Source: Acidiferrobacter sp.
Lineage (GTDB): Bacteria > Pseudomonadota > Gammaproteobacteria > Acidiferrobacterales > Acidiferrobacteraceae
Assembly (NCBI GenBank): GCA_027335965.1
Contig: DAHWGZ010000040.1
Location: forward strand, 1 to 11,826
Reading direction: 5' to 3'
Length of the DNA stretch: 11,826 bases
Positions 1-8,359 of the stretch are shown here, in pieces (within the stretch, counting starts at the first letter, position 1; every line of letters starts with the position of its first letter). The notes beneath the pieces were generated by a model. The model made no database searches. It was not told the DNA's origin and saw nothing but the letters and a program-made list of their open reading frames with translations. Made by a program: the position numbers and the translations under genes.

Positions 1-921
1 ATGACGGCGGTGCGCGGCGGCGCCATACTGGCGTTCGCGTGTTTTCTCACCATCCCCTGGGCGCACGGTTTCGTGGCCATGGCGGCGGTCATGATGGCCT
101 TCAGCTTCTTTTGGTATGCCACGTTGCCGCCGGTGGAGGCCAGCACCCTGGCCTTCCACGGCGATCGCTACGGTCGCATCCGCCTGTGGGGGTCGATCGG
201 CTTTATCGTCGCCGTGCTCGGGCTCGGACCGGTCCTCGACCGCTTCGGGGCGGCGACGGTCGTGCCGGTCATCGCCATGCTGCTTTTCGGGCTATGGCTT
301 TCGACCCTCGGCCTGTCGCCGCTTGCGTTGCCCACGGGGAGCGGGGTGCGCCGGCCGATCCAGCGCGGGCTTGCGCCGTTTCTCGTGGCCTGTTTCCTGA
401 TGCAGGTGAGTTACGGCCCCTATTACACCTTCTATTCGCTGTATCTCGCGCACTATGGTTACAGCAAGGCCGCCATCGGCGCCCTCTGGGCCCTGGGCGT
501 GATCTGCGAGGTGCTGGTGTTCTGGCAGGCGGGACGGTTCTTCGCGCATTTTCGCGAATCGCGGCTTTTGGCCTTTACCCTCGCGCTCGCCATCGTGCGC
601 TGGATCCTGATCGCGCTGTTCCCGCGGTCGTGGCCGCTGCTCGCGCTCGCGCAGACCTTTCACGCCTTCACCTTCGGGCTCTACCATGCCGTCGCGGTCC
701 GGCTCGTGAGTCGTTTCGCGGGCCCCGGCGCCAAGGCCCGCGCCCAGGCCATCTACGGCACGGCCGCCGGCGCCGGGGCCGCGGCCGGGGCGGCCATGAG
801 CGGGTATCTGTGGGTGGCGCTCGGGCGCCAAGGGATGTTCCTGGCGGCGGCGGCGGTCGCGGCCGTCGGGTTCGCCCTCATCGCGCGCCACCAGATCGCG
901 CCCAGCGAACCGGCGATCTAA
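1..921 (+). CDS. MFS transporter, HcaT-like (5' end outside window)
   Basis: This is an inner-membrane permease of the major facilitator superfamily, in the MFS_1_like group that includes E. coli HcaT (3-phenylpropionate transporter). The visible 306 residues are very hydrophobic and hold about nine to ten membrane segments. The motif YGRIRLWGS at visible residues 57-65 matches the loop motif of this group. The stretch at about 126-175, with paired tyrosines and the ALWALGVICEV segment, also resembles HcaT. Family members are about 380-400 residues, so roughly the first 75-80 residues, with the first helices, are missing. The ATG at base 1 is probably an internal methionine and not the true start. 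The TAA stop shares four bases with the stop of the convergent gene at 918. The substrate cannot be told from sequence, and the HcaT likeness is a family assignment only. Confidence 0.85.
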   Translation: MTAVRGGAILAFACFLTIPWAHGFVAMAAVMMAFSFFWYATLPPVEASTLAFHGDRYGRIRLWGSIGFIVAVLGLGPVLDRFGAATVVPVIAMLLFGLWLSTLGLSPLALPTGSGVRRPIQRGLAPFLVACFLMQVSYGPYYTFYSLYLAHYGYSKAAIGALWALGVICEVLVFWQAGRFFAHFRESRLLAFTLALAIVRWILIALFPRSWPLLALAQTFHAFTFGLYHAVAVRLVSRFAGPGAKARAQAIYGTAAGAGAAAGAAMSGYLWVALGRQGMFLAAAAVAAVGFALIARHQIAPSEPAI

Positions 922-1319
922 CGCTGCGCGCGCCGGCGCATCAGCGGGAACGACAGGACCTGGCCGCGAGGCTCTTGGGCCTTGGGCGGCCGCGAGCGGG
1001 GCTTTTGCTCGAACACCGCCTGCACGGCGGCGAAGAATCCCTCCGAGAACCGATAGGTGTCGACGTCGGTATGGTCGGCATGCGCGACCGCGGCATGGAT
1101 GGGCGCGACGGCGCGCAGGCAGGCCTCGGCCGACACCCGGTCGCGCAGATGGCGGCAGCGGTTCTCGGCGTAGATGGCGCGCACCAACATGACGGCGAGC
1201 TCATGATGGAGACCACAGCCCTCGAAGACCTCCGGGAGGCGCGCGGCCTGCGGGCGTACTGGCAGATGCACATGGCCGAGGCGTTCTTCCAGGGCCTGAA
1301 GGAGTTGCAGGAAGGTCAT
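918..1319 (-). CDS. Unknown 133-residue protein
   Basis: I do not recognise a family. The start ATG (complement of 1317-1319) has an AGGA seven bases upstream. The frame shows the GC-rich third positions of its neighbours, so I take it as real over the other frames open here. The protein begins MTFLQLLQALEERL and looks soluble and mostly helical. No signal peptide or membrane helix is seen. The middle has His and Cys residues (GCGLHHE at about 35-41, NRCRHL at about 53-58) and HADHTDVD at about 79-86. The C-terminus, from about residue 106, is basic, Pro/Arg/Gln-rich and probably disordered. The gene runs convergent to the MFS transporter with a 4-base overlap and divergent from leuC across 185 bases. 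No role can be inferred from context. Confidence 0.65.
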   Translation of the reverse strand: MTFLQLLQALEERLGHVHLPVRPQAARLPEVFEGCGLHHELAVMLVRAIYAENRCRHLRDRVSAEACLRAVAPIHAAVAHADHTDVDTYRFSEGFFAAVQAVFEQKPRSRPPKAQEPRGQVLSFPLMRRRAQR

Positions 1320-1504
1320 GACGGGATCCTGGATCGGGATGGGACATGCACGCCCCGGTCACTATCAATGGCTGTCATTGTCGGCTACCGACGCGGTCCT
1401 GTCGAGACGCGAGATGCTCGCCAAGACCCGCGCGCGTGGCCGGACAATATTGGCATCGGCGCCCCCATTGCGTAACATGGGCGGATTTTATTGGGCTGGT
1501 TTCG
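1320..1504. other. Intergenic region between divergent unknown gene and leuC
   Basis: These 185 bases should carry the promoter of the leuCDB operon and that of the minus-strand gene. I see no convincing -35/-10 pair for either. Small symmetric elements are present: GTCGG-CTA-CCGAC at 1380-1392 and the 8-base palindrome CAATATTG at 1445-1452. The stretch just before leuC (1484-1494) is locally T-rich. No leader peptide with a run of leucine codons and no terminator-like hairpin is visible, so classic leu attenuation is not supported. An open frame extends leuC upstream to 1346, but its translation resembles no LeuC N-terminus. Confidence 0.5.
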
Positions 1505-2908
1505 ATGGCAAAGACGCTTTATGACAAATTGTGGGCGAGTCACGTGGTCCGGGAGCTGGACGATGGCACGTGCCTGCTCTATATCGACCGCCACCTGGTC
1601 CACGAGGTGACGAGCCCGCAGGCCTTCGCCGGCCTGCGGGCGCGCGATAGGGGGGTGTGGCGGACGGATGCCAACCTCGCGGTCGCCGACCACAACGTCC
1701 CGACCCGCGACCGGGCGCTCGGCATTACGGATGCCACCTCGCGCCGCCAGATCGAGACCCTCGAACGGAACTGCCGGGATTTTCATGTCCCGTTGTTTGC
1801 CATGGACGACGTCCGCCAGGGGATCGTGCATGTCACGGGACCCGAGCAGGGCGCGACGCTCCCGGGCATGACCATAGTCTGCGGCGATTCGCATACCTCC
1901 ACCCACGGGGCGTTCGGCGCGCTCGCCCATGGCATCGGCACCTCCGAGGTCGAACAGGTGCTGACAACGCAGTGTCTTTTGCAAAAACGTTCGCGCACCA
2001 TGCGCGTGCGTCTTGAAGGCACGCCCCCGCCGGGCGTCAGCGCCAAGGACATGGCGCTGGCGGTGATCGGCCGGCTCGGGACCGCGGGCGGCACCGGCCA
2101 TGCCATCGAATTCGCCGGCTCCGCGGTGCGCGCCTTGTCCATGGAGGGGCGCATGACCTTGTGCAACATGGCCATCGAGGCCGGCGCCCGCGCCGGCCTC
2201 GTGGCCGTGGACGACACCACCATCAACTATCTGGCGGGGCGCCCGTTCGCGCCCAAGGGCGCGCTATGGGAGCGCGCGGTGGCGGCATGGCGCGACTGCG
2301 TGAGCGACGCCGACGCGCGCTTCGACCAGGAATGCGAGATCGATGTGAACGCGCTCTCGCCGCAGGTGACCTACGGGACCTCGCCGGAGATGGTGGTGTC
2401 GATCGAGGGACGCGTACCGGACCCGGCGCAGGAGCAGGACCCGGCGCGGCGCGAGGCCATGACGGCCGCGCTCGCCTACATGGATCTGCGCCCGGGGACG
2501 GCCATGACCGACATTGCCGTCGACGTGGTGTTCATCGGATCCTGCACGAATGCGCGCATCGAGGATCTGCGCGCCGCGGCGGCCGTGGTCGCCGGACACA
2601 AGGTCGCCCCAGGGGTGCGGCGCGCGCTCGTGGTGCCGGGCTCGGGCCTCGTCAAGCGCGCCGCCGAGGCCGAGGGGCTCGACCGGATATTCACCGACGC
2701 CGGTTTCGAGTGGCGCGAGCCCGGATGCTCCATGTGTCTGGCCATGAACGCCGATCGCCTGGAGAGCGGCGAGCGTTGCGCATCGACCTCGAATCGCAAC
2801 TTCGAGGGGCGCCAGGGCCAGGGCGGCCGCACCCATCTCGTCAGTCCGCGGATGGCGGCGGCGGCCGCGATCGCCGGGCACTTCGTCGATATCCGTCACG
2901 ATCTTTGA
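1505..2908 (+). CDS. leuC: 3-isopropylmalate dehydratase large subunit
   Basis: LeuC is the iron-sulfur subunit of isopropylmalate isomerase. With LeuD it converts 2-isopropylmalate to 3-isopropylmalate in leucine synthesis in the cytoplasm. The 467-residue length is normal. The aconitase-family signature [17 protein letters not shown] is complete. The three cysteines that bind the 4Fe-4S cluster are present: Cys347 in GSCTN, and Cys408 and Cys411 in GCSMC. The C-terminal RNFEGRQG motif is also present. The start at 1505 ([10 protein letters not shown]) fits the family N-terminus. The frame stays open 53 codons further upstream, but that part is unlike any LeuC. The ribosome site is weak. It is the first gene of leuCDB, with leuD 15 bases downstream. 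leuA is not in the window. Confidence 0.97.
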   Translation: MAKTLYDKLWASHVVRELDDGTCLLYIDRHLVHEVTSPQAFAGLRARDRGVWRTDANLAVADHNVPTRDRALGITDATSRRQIETLERNCRDFHVPLFAMDDVRQGIVHVTGPEQGATLPGMTIVCGDSHTSTHGAFGALAHGIGTSEVEQVLTTQCLLQKRSRTMRVRLEGTPPPGVSAKDMALAVIGRLGTAGGTGHAIEFAGSAVRALSMEGRMTLCNMAIEAGARAGLVAVDDTTINYLAGRPFAPKGALWERAVAAWRDCVSDADARFDQECEIDVNALSPQVTYGTSPEMVVSIEGRVPDPAQEQDPARREAMTAALAYMDLRPGTAMTDIAVDVVFIGSCTNARIEDLRAAAAVVAGHKVAPGVRRALVVPGSGLVKRAAEAEGLDRIFTDAGFEWREPGCSMCLAMNADRLESGERCASTSNRNFEGRQGQGGRTHLVSPRMAAAAAIAGHFVDIRHDL

Positions 2909-2913
2909 GGCCG

Positions 2914-2918
2914 GGAGG
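2914..2918 (+). promoter_or_regulatory. Ribosome binding site deciding the leuD TTG start
   Basis: A perfect GGAGG lies five bases before a TTG codon at 2924. The first possible ATG in this frame is deep inside the protein, and the residues after the TTG ([15 protein letters not shown]) match the LeuD N-terminus. The TTG is therefore the start. Confidence 0.8.
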
Positions 2919-2923
2919 GGCAT

Positions 2924-3577
2924 TTGCAACGCTTTGAGAAGGAAACGGGGCTCGTCGTCCCACTCGACCGCTTGAATGTCGATACCGACGCCATCATTCC
3001 CAAGCAATTCCTGAAGGCCGTGGCGCGCACCGGTTTCGGCGCCAACCTATTCGATAACTGGCGCTATCTCGATCACGGCGAGCCGGGCCAGGAGACGCCG
3101 CGCACGCCCAACCCGGATTTCGTCCTGAACAAGCCTCGCTACCAGGGCGCGTCCATCCTGCTTGCGCGCGGCAACTTCGGCTGCGGCTCCTCGCGCGAGC
3201 ACGCCCCATGGGCCTTGCTCGAATATGGCATCCGCGCGGTCGTGGCGCCGAGCTTTGCCGACATCTTTCATAACAACAGCCTGAAAAACGGCTTGCTGCC
3301 GGTGGTGTTGCCGGAGACGGTGATCGATCGGCTGTTCCAGGCGGTGGAGGCGAACGTGGGGTATTCGTTGACGATCGATCTGCGCGCTCAACGGGTGTTC
3401 GCCGGAAACGAGGAGATCGCCGCCTTCGCGGTCGACGCCTTCCGCAAGGAATGCCTGCTCGAGGGACTCGATGACATTGGCTGGACGCTCGCCCGCGAGG
3501 CCGAGATCCGCGACTACGAGGCCCGCCGACGCAACGAGGCGCCATGGCTGTTCCAGTCCCCAGGGGGGCATTCATGA
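2924..3577 (+). CDS. leuD: 3-isopropylmalate dehydratase small subunit
   Basis: LeuD is the small subunit of isopropylmalate isomerase and pairs with LeuC to complete the active site. At 217 residues it has normal length for the proteobacterial form. [12 protein letters not shown] lies at residues 18-29 and the conserved [13 protein letters not shown] loop at 86-98. This loop recognises the substrate side chain in the family. The start codon is TTG with a strong GGAGG five bases upstream. Its stop overlaps the leuB start in an ATGA, which suggests translational coupling. The gene sits between leuC (15-base gap) and leuB. The C-terminal stretch [17 protein letters not shown] is somewhat longer and more polar than the core fold needs. 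Confidence 0.96.
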   Translation: MQRFEKETGLVVPLDRLNVDTDAIIPKQFLKAVARTGFGANLFDNWRYLDHGEPGQETPRTPNPDFVLNKPRYQGASILLARGNFGCGSSREHAPWALLEYGIRAVVAPSFADIFHNNSLKNGLLPVVLPETVIDRLFQAVEANVGYSLTIDLRAQRVFAGNEEIAAFAVDAFRKECLLEGLDDIGWTLAREAEIRDYEARRRNEAPWLFQSPGGHS

Positions 3578-4659
3578 AGAAAGTCGCGGTATTGCCGGGC
3601 GATGGAATCGGGCCCGAGGTGGTGGCGGAGGCGGTGCGCGTGCTGGAGTGCCTGCGCGACGAGAGCGGTCTGGCCGTGGAGCTCGAATACGGTCTGGTGG
3701 GAGGGGCGGCCTACGACGTTCACGGCCAGCCGTTGCCCGAAGACACCCTGAAACTGGCGCACGAGGCCGATGCCATTCTGCTCGGAGCGGTCGGGGGGCG
3801 CCAATGGGAGGCGCTGCCGATCGCCCTGAGGCCCGAGAAGGCCTTGCTCGGCCTGCGCGCGGCGTTGGGGGTCTTCGCCAACCTGCGGCCGGCGATCCTG
3901 TATCCACAACTCGCGGGCGCCTCGACGCTGCGTCCCGAGGTGGTCGCCGGGCTTGACCTCATGATCGTGCGCGAACTCACGGGCGGCATCTATTTCGGGG
4001 AGCCGCGCGGCATACGCACGCTGGACACCGGCGAACGCCAGGGCTTCAACACGCTCGTCTATTCCGAATCGGAGATCGAACGGGTGGCGGTGCGCGCCTT
4101 CGAGATCGCCCGCACCCGCGCCCACCGCGTGTGCTCGGTGGACAAGGCCAACGTCCTCGAGGCCACCGAGTTGTGGCGCGAGGTCGTGATGCGGGTCGCC
4201 TGCCGTTATCCGGACGTCGCGGTCAGCCATATGTACGTCGACAACGCCGCCATGCAGCTGGTGCGGGCGCCCAAGCAGTTCGATGTGCTGGTCACGACCA
4301 ACATGTTTGGCGACATCCTGTCGGACGCGGCGGCCATGCTCACGGGCTCGATCGGGATGCTGCCCTCGGCCTCACTGAACGAGACCGACCGCGGGCTCTA
4401 CGAGCCCATCCATGGGTCGGCGCCGGACATCGCCGGCAAGGGCATCGCCAATCCGCTCGCCACCATCCTGTCGCTGGCGATGATGCTGCGCTACAGCCTC
4501 CATGAGCCTTCGCTGGCCGCGCGCGTCGAGACGGCGGTATCGGCGGTGCTCGATAGCGGCCTGCGCACGGCCGACATCCGCGAGGATGGGCCGCCCGCGA
4601 TCTCCACCCAAGCCATGGGAGACGCCGTGGTCGCGGCGCTGCGATCCTCGCTTTCTTGA
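3574..4659 (+). CDS. leuB: 3-isopropylmalate dehydrogenase
   Basis: LeuB oxidises and decarboxylates 3-isopropylmalate to 2-ketoisocaproate with NAD+, the step after LeuCD. The protein has 361 residues. Catalytic Tyr140 lies in ELTGGIYFG and Lys191 in [12 protein letters not shown]. Asp223, Asp247 and Asp251 (VDNAAM, GDILSD) match the metal-binding aspartates. The NAD-binding [14 protein letters not shown] motif is intact. I chose the start at 3574 ([16 protein letters not shown]) because it matches the family and has a GGGGGG run just upstream. The open frame begins 30 bases earlier inside leuD. The ATG overlaps the leuD stop by four bases. asd follows after 42 bases and may be co-transcribed. 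Confidence 0.97.
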   Translation: MKKVAVLPGDGIGPEVVAEAVRVLECLRDESGLAVELEYGLVGGAAYDVHGQPLPEDTLKLAHEADAILLGAVGGRQWEALPIALRPEKALLGLRAALGVFANLRPAILYPQLAGASTLRPEVVAGLDLMIVRELTGGIYFGEPRGIRTLDTGERQGFNTLVYSESEIERVAVRAFEIARTRAHRVCSVDKANVLEATELWREVVMRVACRYPDVAVSHMYVDNAAMQLVRAPKQFDVLVTTNMFGDILSDAAAMLTGSIGMLPSASLNETDRGLYEPIHGSAPDIAGKGIANPLATILSLAMMLRYSLHEPSLAARVETAVSAVLDSGLRTADIREDGPPAISTQAMGDAVVAALRSSLS

Positions 4660-4671
4660 TCTTCGCTGAAG

Positions 4672-4685
4672 GGGCCTTGAGGCCC
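4672..4685 (+). repeat. Short hairpin between leuB and asd
   Basis: GGGCC-TTGA-GGCCC forms a perfect 5-bp stem with a four-base loop in the 42-base gap between leuB and asd. No T-run follows, so it is not a standard terminator. The GGAG that probably serves asd lies immediately after it. It may affect mRNA processing or asd translation, or may be incidental. Confidence 0.35.
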
Positions 4686-4701
4686 GGAGTCTAAATACGG
4701 T

Positions 4702-5724
4702 ATGACGCAAACTTTCGATGTCGCGGTGGTGGGGGCGACCGGAGCGGTCGGCGAGGTCATGCTGGCGATGCTCGCGGAACGCAAGTTTCCGGTCCGTCAT
4801 CTCTATGCATTGGCCTCGCAACGTTCGGCGGGGGCCAAGGTGCGATCGGGCGATCAGGAGCTGACCGTGCTCGATCTCGCGACCTTCGATTTCCGCAAGG
4901 CGCAGATCGGCCTGTTTTCTGCCGGCGGCGAGATCTCGGCGATCTACGCCCCGAAGGCGGCGGCCGCGGGCTGCGTGGTCATCGACAATACCGCCCATTT
5001 CCGTTACGAGGACGATATTCCGCTGGTGGTGCCCGAGGTCAATCCGCAGGACATCGCCCGCTACAAGGCGCGCGGGATCATCGCCAACCCCAACTGCTCG
5101 ACCATCCAGATGGTCGTGGCCTTGAAGCCGCTCCATGACGCGGCCGGCATCGAGCGCATCAACGTCTGCACCTATCAGTCGGTGTCAGGTACCGGGAAAG
5201 AGGCCCTCGAGGAGCTCGCGGCGCAGTCGCGGGCGATGCTCGCCGGCGAACCCGTGACCAGCAAGGTCTATCCCAAGCCCATCGCCTTCAACGTATTGCC
5301 CCATATTGATGTCTTTCTTGAGAATGGCTATACCAAGGAAGAGATGAAGATGGTGTGGGAGACGAACAAGATCATGGGCGACCCGTCGATCCGCGTGAAC
5401 CCCACGACCGCGCGGGTGCCGGTGCTCTATGGCCATTCCGAGGCCCTGCACATCGAGACCCGCGAGAAGCTGACGGCGGCCGCGGCCCGCGCGCTGCTCG
5501 AAAAGGCCCCCGGGGTGGTGGTCCTGGACGAGCGCCGGCCGGGCGGCTATCCGACCGCGGTGACCGAATCCGCCGGACGCGATCCGGTGTTCGTGGGGCG
5601 CATCCGCGAGGACCTGTCGCACCCCCGCGGACTCGATCTGTGGGTGGTGTCGGACAATCTGCGCAAGGGCGCGGCCTTGAACAGCATCCAGATCGCCGAG
5701 CGTTTGGTGGCGACGTTTTTATAG
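4702..5724 (+). CDS. asd: Aspartate-semialdehyde dehydrogenase
   Basis: Asd reduces aspartyl phosphate to aspartate semialdehyde with NADPH. This is the branch point for lysine and diaminopimelate, threonine and methionine. The protein has 340 residues, the size of the Pseudomonas/Gram-positive-like form (E. coli Asd is longer). The nucleotide-binding VGATGAVGEV is at about residues 10-19. The catalytic cysteine is Cys132 in NPNCST, and the active-site histidine is probably His245 in GHSEALHIE. The start at 4702 (MTQTFDVAVVGATG) fits the family, with a GGAG twelve bases upstream, a rather long spacing. The gene lies between leuB and fimV, a placement conserved in Pseudomonas and relatives. 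The stop codon lies inside a tandem TATAGTC repeat. Confidence 0.96.
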   Translation: MTQTFDVAVVGATGAVGEVMLAMLAERKFPVRHLYALASQRSAGAKVRSGDQELTVLDLATFDFRKAQIGLFSAGGEISAIYAPKAAAAGCVVIDNTAHFRYEDDIPLVVPEVNPQDIARYKARGIIANPNCSTIQMVVALKPLHDAAGIERINVCTYQSVSGTGKEALEELAAQSRAMLAGEPVTSKVYPKPIAFNVLPHIDVFLENGYTKEEMKMVWETNKIMGDPSIRVNPTTARVPVLYGHSEALHIETREKLTAAAARALLEKAPGVVVLDERRPGGYPTAVTESAGRDPVFVGRIREDLSHPRGLDLWVVSDNLRKGAALNSIQIAERLVATFL

Positions 5725-5732
5725 TCTATAGT
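5704..5732 (+). promoter_or_regulatory. Possible fimV promoter within the end of asd
   Basis: TTGGTG (5704-5709) is followed after 17 bases by TATAGT (5727-5732), which matches the sigma70 -10 in five of six bases. The -35 match is poor (TTG only). The -10 is the second copy of a tandem 7-base repeat TATAGTC (5720-5733) that starts at the end of asd. Transcription would start near 5739 and include the hairpin downstream. Confidence 0.35.
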
Positions 5733-5744
5733 CCGAAGAACCAA

Positions 5745-5778
5745 TTCGAGGGATTTCTCAAGAAGACCCTCGAAATCC
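5745..5778 (+). repeat. Inverted repeat with two alternative stems upstream of fimV
   Basis: TTCGAGGG (5745-5752) pairs with CCCTCGAA (5767-5774). The stem continues, after an A-A mismatch, with T-G and TTC/GAA around a TCAA loop. A second exclusive pairing exists: GGATTTC (5751-5757) with GAAATCC (5772-5778). No T-run follows either stem, so an intrinsic terminator is not supported. It lies in the 97-base gap between asd and fimV and could act as an mRNA boundary, a protein site or a translational control element. Confidence 0.55.
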
Positions 5779-5821
5779 ATGAAATCTCGGGGAGCGAAAT
5801 GGGCCCCCAGGAGCAGGCGTA

Positions 5822-8359
5822 ATGGCGAAGAATCGCAAACATCGGTCGAGAATGGCCCCCATCCTTTGGGCGACCGCGCTATTCTATGCGCCGTTCGCGC
5901 AGGCCTTGGGCCTTGGGCCGCTTGCGGTCACCTCGAACCTCGGGCAACCGCTGCGCGCCGAGATCCCGCTCTTGTCGCTGCACCGCGGCGAACGTCACTC
6001 CGTGCACGTGGCCCTTGCCTCCAGCGCCGACTTCACGGCCGCCGGGCTGCGCAAGTCGCGGACCCTGCGCGCGATCCACTGCCGCGTCCAGCGCGTTGGA
6101 AACAGCTATGAGATCCTGCTGCGCAGCCGCCAGCCGATCGATGAGCCGTTCCTGCATTTTCTGCTGCACGTACGTTGGTCGGGCGGCTCCTTGATGCATG
6201 TGTATACCGCGCTCCTGAACCCGACCAGCGGGATCACGGTGGTGCAGCAGAGCCGCTCCATGCCGCGCGCCCGGCCGATCGCCCCGGAGGCCGCGGCCCC
6301 GACACCGACGCGCCTGCCGCGGTCACGACACCCGGCCACCACCGTCATCCGTCCCGGGGAGACATTGTGGGCGGTGGCGGTACGCACCGCGCCTCATGCC
6401 GGGACCATGCCACAGGCCCTGGAGGCCTTTCTGCGCGCCAATCCGGCGGCGTTTTTTCATAAGAACGTGAACGACTTGCGCGCGGGTTCGGTCCTGAGAA
6501 TCCCGACGGCGCGGGAGATCCGCGCGGTCAGCGCGCATCATGCCACGACCTGGCTTGCCTCCCAGGATCAGGCATGGCAGCGCTACAGGAACCGTCTGGC
6601 CCAAACCCCGGCGACCGCCGCCGGGGCGAGCGCCGGGGTGGCCGGGACGCTCACACGGGCGCGCCTGCTGCCCGCCGCGCGGCGGCCCTTGCGCATCGAG
6701 GCCGCGCGGCTGACCACCGCCGCCGGGGCCGGCGGGGGCGGAAAGGCGAGCGGTTCGGCATCCTTCGAGCACCGCGTGCAGCGCCTGAAAAAGGAGCTGC
6801 AGAAGACGCGGCGCCTCATGACCCTGGAAGACCAGGAGCTCGCCTTGTTGCAACGGCAAGCGGCCGCGCACGCGGCGCATGCGCCGGCCGCGGCCGCCGG
6901 TACCATCGCCAAGACCGCGCCGGCCGCCCTCAAGCACGTCGCGGCCCCCGTCAAGCACGATGCGGCCGCGGTCAAGCCGCGCCCGATCCAGCCCGTGCAC
7001 CCGATGGCGCCGGTCAAGCCGCTACCGCCGCTGGCGCCCGCGCCGTCGTTCCTGTCGACCCTGCTGAGCTCGGAGCGCACCCCGATCCTGGGGGCCTTGC
7101 TGGTGATCGTCCTGGGTGGCGGACTGCTGGCGATTCGGCGACGCCGGCAGAGCATGGCGGAATTCGAGGAAAGCATCCTGTCGGGGGGCGGACTGAGCTC
7201 CGAAGGGCACATGCCCGATACGGCCGGGCTGCCAAAGACCCCGGATGTCTCGTTTCTGAGCGAATTCAGCCAGGGCAACGCCGGCGGCGCCCTGCATACC
7301 GACGAGGTCGATCCCCTCGCGGAGGCGGACGTCTATCTCGCCTATGGGCGCGACGAACAGGCCGAGGAGATCCTGCGGGAGGCCACGGTCAAGGAACCGG
7401 CGCGCCTCGAGCTGAAGCTGAAGCTGCTCGAGATCTATCTCCAGCGCAACGACAAGAAGACCTTCGAGATCGTCGCCGAGGAGATCTATGCGGCCTCCGA
7501 GGGACGTGGACCGGCGTGGCAGAAGGTCGAGGAGCTCGGACGTAAGCTCGATCCCGCCAACCCGCTCTTCAAGGGCAATGTGCGCAACCCGCAGCCCGCC
7601 GCGAGCCCCCTGGGGGGCGATGATGAGCCGGCGTCCGGCGCCGGGATCTCGGATCGCATCGATTTTGCCGCCGTAGCCCGCGAACTCGCGGAGGTGTCCG
7701 CACCGCGGGCCGCATCGACGGGCCTCGAGGACGAGGAGGGCGCCCTGGACTGGTCGCTGAGCGACGACATCCTGACCGCCGATTCCTCGCCGAATGAGCC
7801 CACTATCGGCAAGCAGACGGGCTCCGAATCCCACGACAATGGCGACCTGGACTTTTCCCTCGACCTGGGGCGCCCGTCGGAACTCGCGGAGCATCCCGAG
7901 AAGCGCCTACCGGACGCCTCATCGGCCGTGGATGCCCAAGCCGAATCCGTAGACTTTCAGTGGGATCATTCCCTGGAACCCGCGGCCAAGACGAACGCGG
8001 AGGCCGCCGAAGGCGGCGCCGACGAGTTCGCGATCCGCTTCGACGAGGACGATGCCCAGGACCTGACGGCCAACGATCTGAACTTGGGGACTACCCCAAA
8101 TGGCAAGCAGGCCGCCGATTCGCTGTTTGGCGGCGACATATCGTTTGAGCCGGTGCGCGGCGAGGCGGAGGAGGGTGATCTGGTGCTCGAGGCCGACACG
8201 CCCGACGAGCACGCCGTCGACACCAAGCTCGACCTGGCGCGCGTCTATATCGACATGGGAGACAAGGACGGCGCGAGCGGCATACTTGAAGAGGTGCGCG
8301 CAGAAGGCAGTGCCGCGCAGCGCGCGCTCGCCGAACAACTGATGGGGGCGATCGCCTAA
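5822..8359 (+). CDS. fimV: FimV-family polar scaffold protein
   Basis: FimV proteins are inner-membrane, peptidoglycan-binding scaffolds. In other species they organise the cell pole, type IV pilus assembly and twitching, and affect cAMP signalling. The 845 residues show these parts in order: a signal peptide (about 1-28, ending AQA); the FimV N-terminal domain (about 29-135, with LGLGPLAVTSNLGQPLRAEI); a LysM domain (about 174-233, RPGETLWAVAV to LRIP); a coiled coil (about 316-346); an Ala/Pro/Lys/His linker (about 365-415); one membrane helix (422-438) followed by RRRRQ; a cytoplasmic TPR-like segment (about 497-560); a long acidic region; and the FimV C-terminal domain (about 801-845, KLDLARVYIDMGDKDGA). 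The start has AGGAG eight bases upstream. It follows asd as in Pseudomonas, but truA does not follow here. Its stop overlaps that of folA. Confidence 0.92.
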   Translation: MAKNRKHRSRMAPILWATALFYAPFAQALGLGPLAVTSNLGQPLRAEIPLLSLHRGERHSVHVALASSADFTAAGLRKSRTLRAIHCRVQRVGNSYEILLRSRQPIDEPFLHFLLHVRWSGGSLMHVYTALLNPTSGITVVQQSRSMPRARPIAPEAAAPTPTRLPRSRHPATTVIRPGETLWAVAVRTAPHAGTMPQALEAFLRANPAAFFHKNVNDLRAGSVLRIPTAREIRAVSAHHATTWLASQDQAWQRYRNRLAQTPATAAGASAGVAGTLTRARLLPAARRPLRIEAARLTTAAGAGGGGKASGSASFEHRVQRLKKELQKTRRLMTLEDQELALLQRQAAAHAAHAPAAAAGTIAKTAPAALKHVAAPVKHDAAAVKPRPIQPVHPMAPVKPLPPLAPAPSFLSTLLSSERTPILGALLVIVLGGGLLAIRRRRQSMAEFEESILSGGGLSSEGHMPDTAGLPKTPDVSFLSEFSQGNAGGALHTDEVDPLAEADVYLAYGRDEQAEEILREATVKEPARLELKLKLLEIYLQRNDKKTFEIVAEEIYAASEGRGPAWQKVEELGRKLDPANPLFKGNVRNPQPAASPLGGDDEPASGAGISDRIDFAAVARELAEVSAPRAASTGLEDEEGALDWSLSDDILTADSSPNEPTIGKQTGSESHDNGDLDFSLDLGRPSELAEHPEKRLPDASSAVDAQAESVDFQWDHSLEPAAKTNAEAAEGGADEFAIRFDEDDAQDLTANDLNLGTTPNGKQAADSLFGGDISFEPVRGEAEEGDLVLEADTPDEHAVDTKLDLARVYIDMGDKDGASGILEEVRAEGSAAQRALAEQLMGAIA

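Noticed and set aside
1380..1392. GTCGG-CTA-CCGAC as a leu operon operator
   Set aside because: The arms are only five bases, no promoter can be placed around it, and such symmetry is frequent by chance in GC-rich DNA.
39..1475. 478-codon open frame on the plus strand
   Set aside because: It lies in another frame of the MFS gene and then runs antisense to the unknown gene. Its translation is Arg/Gly/Ala/His-rich with no family features, typical of a shadow frame in GC-rich DNA.
1346..1504. N-terminal extension of leuC by 53 codons
   Set aside because: The translation is Arg/Cys/His-rich and unlike Leu[11 protein letters not shown] at 1505 is the usual N-terminus.
4672..4685. GGGCC-TTGA-GGCCC as an intrinsic terminator of leuCDB
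   Set aside because: The stem is only five bases and no T-run follows, so I list it only as a hairpin.
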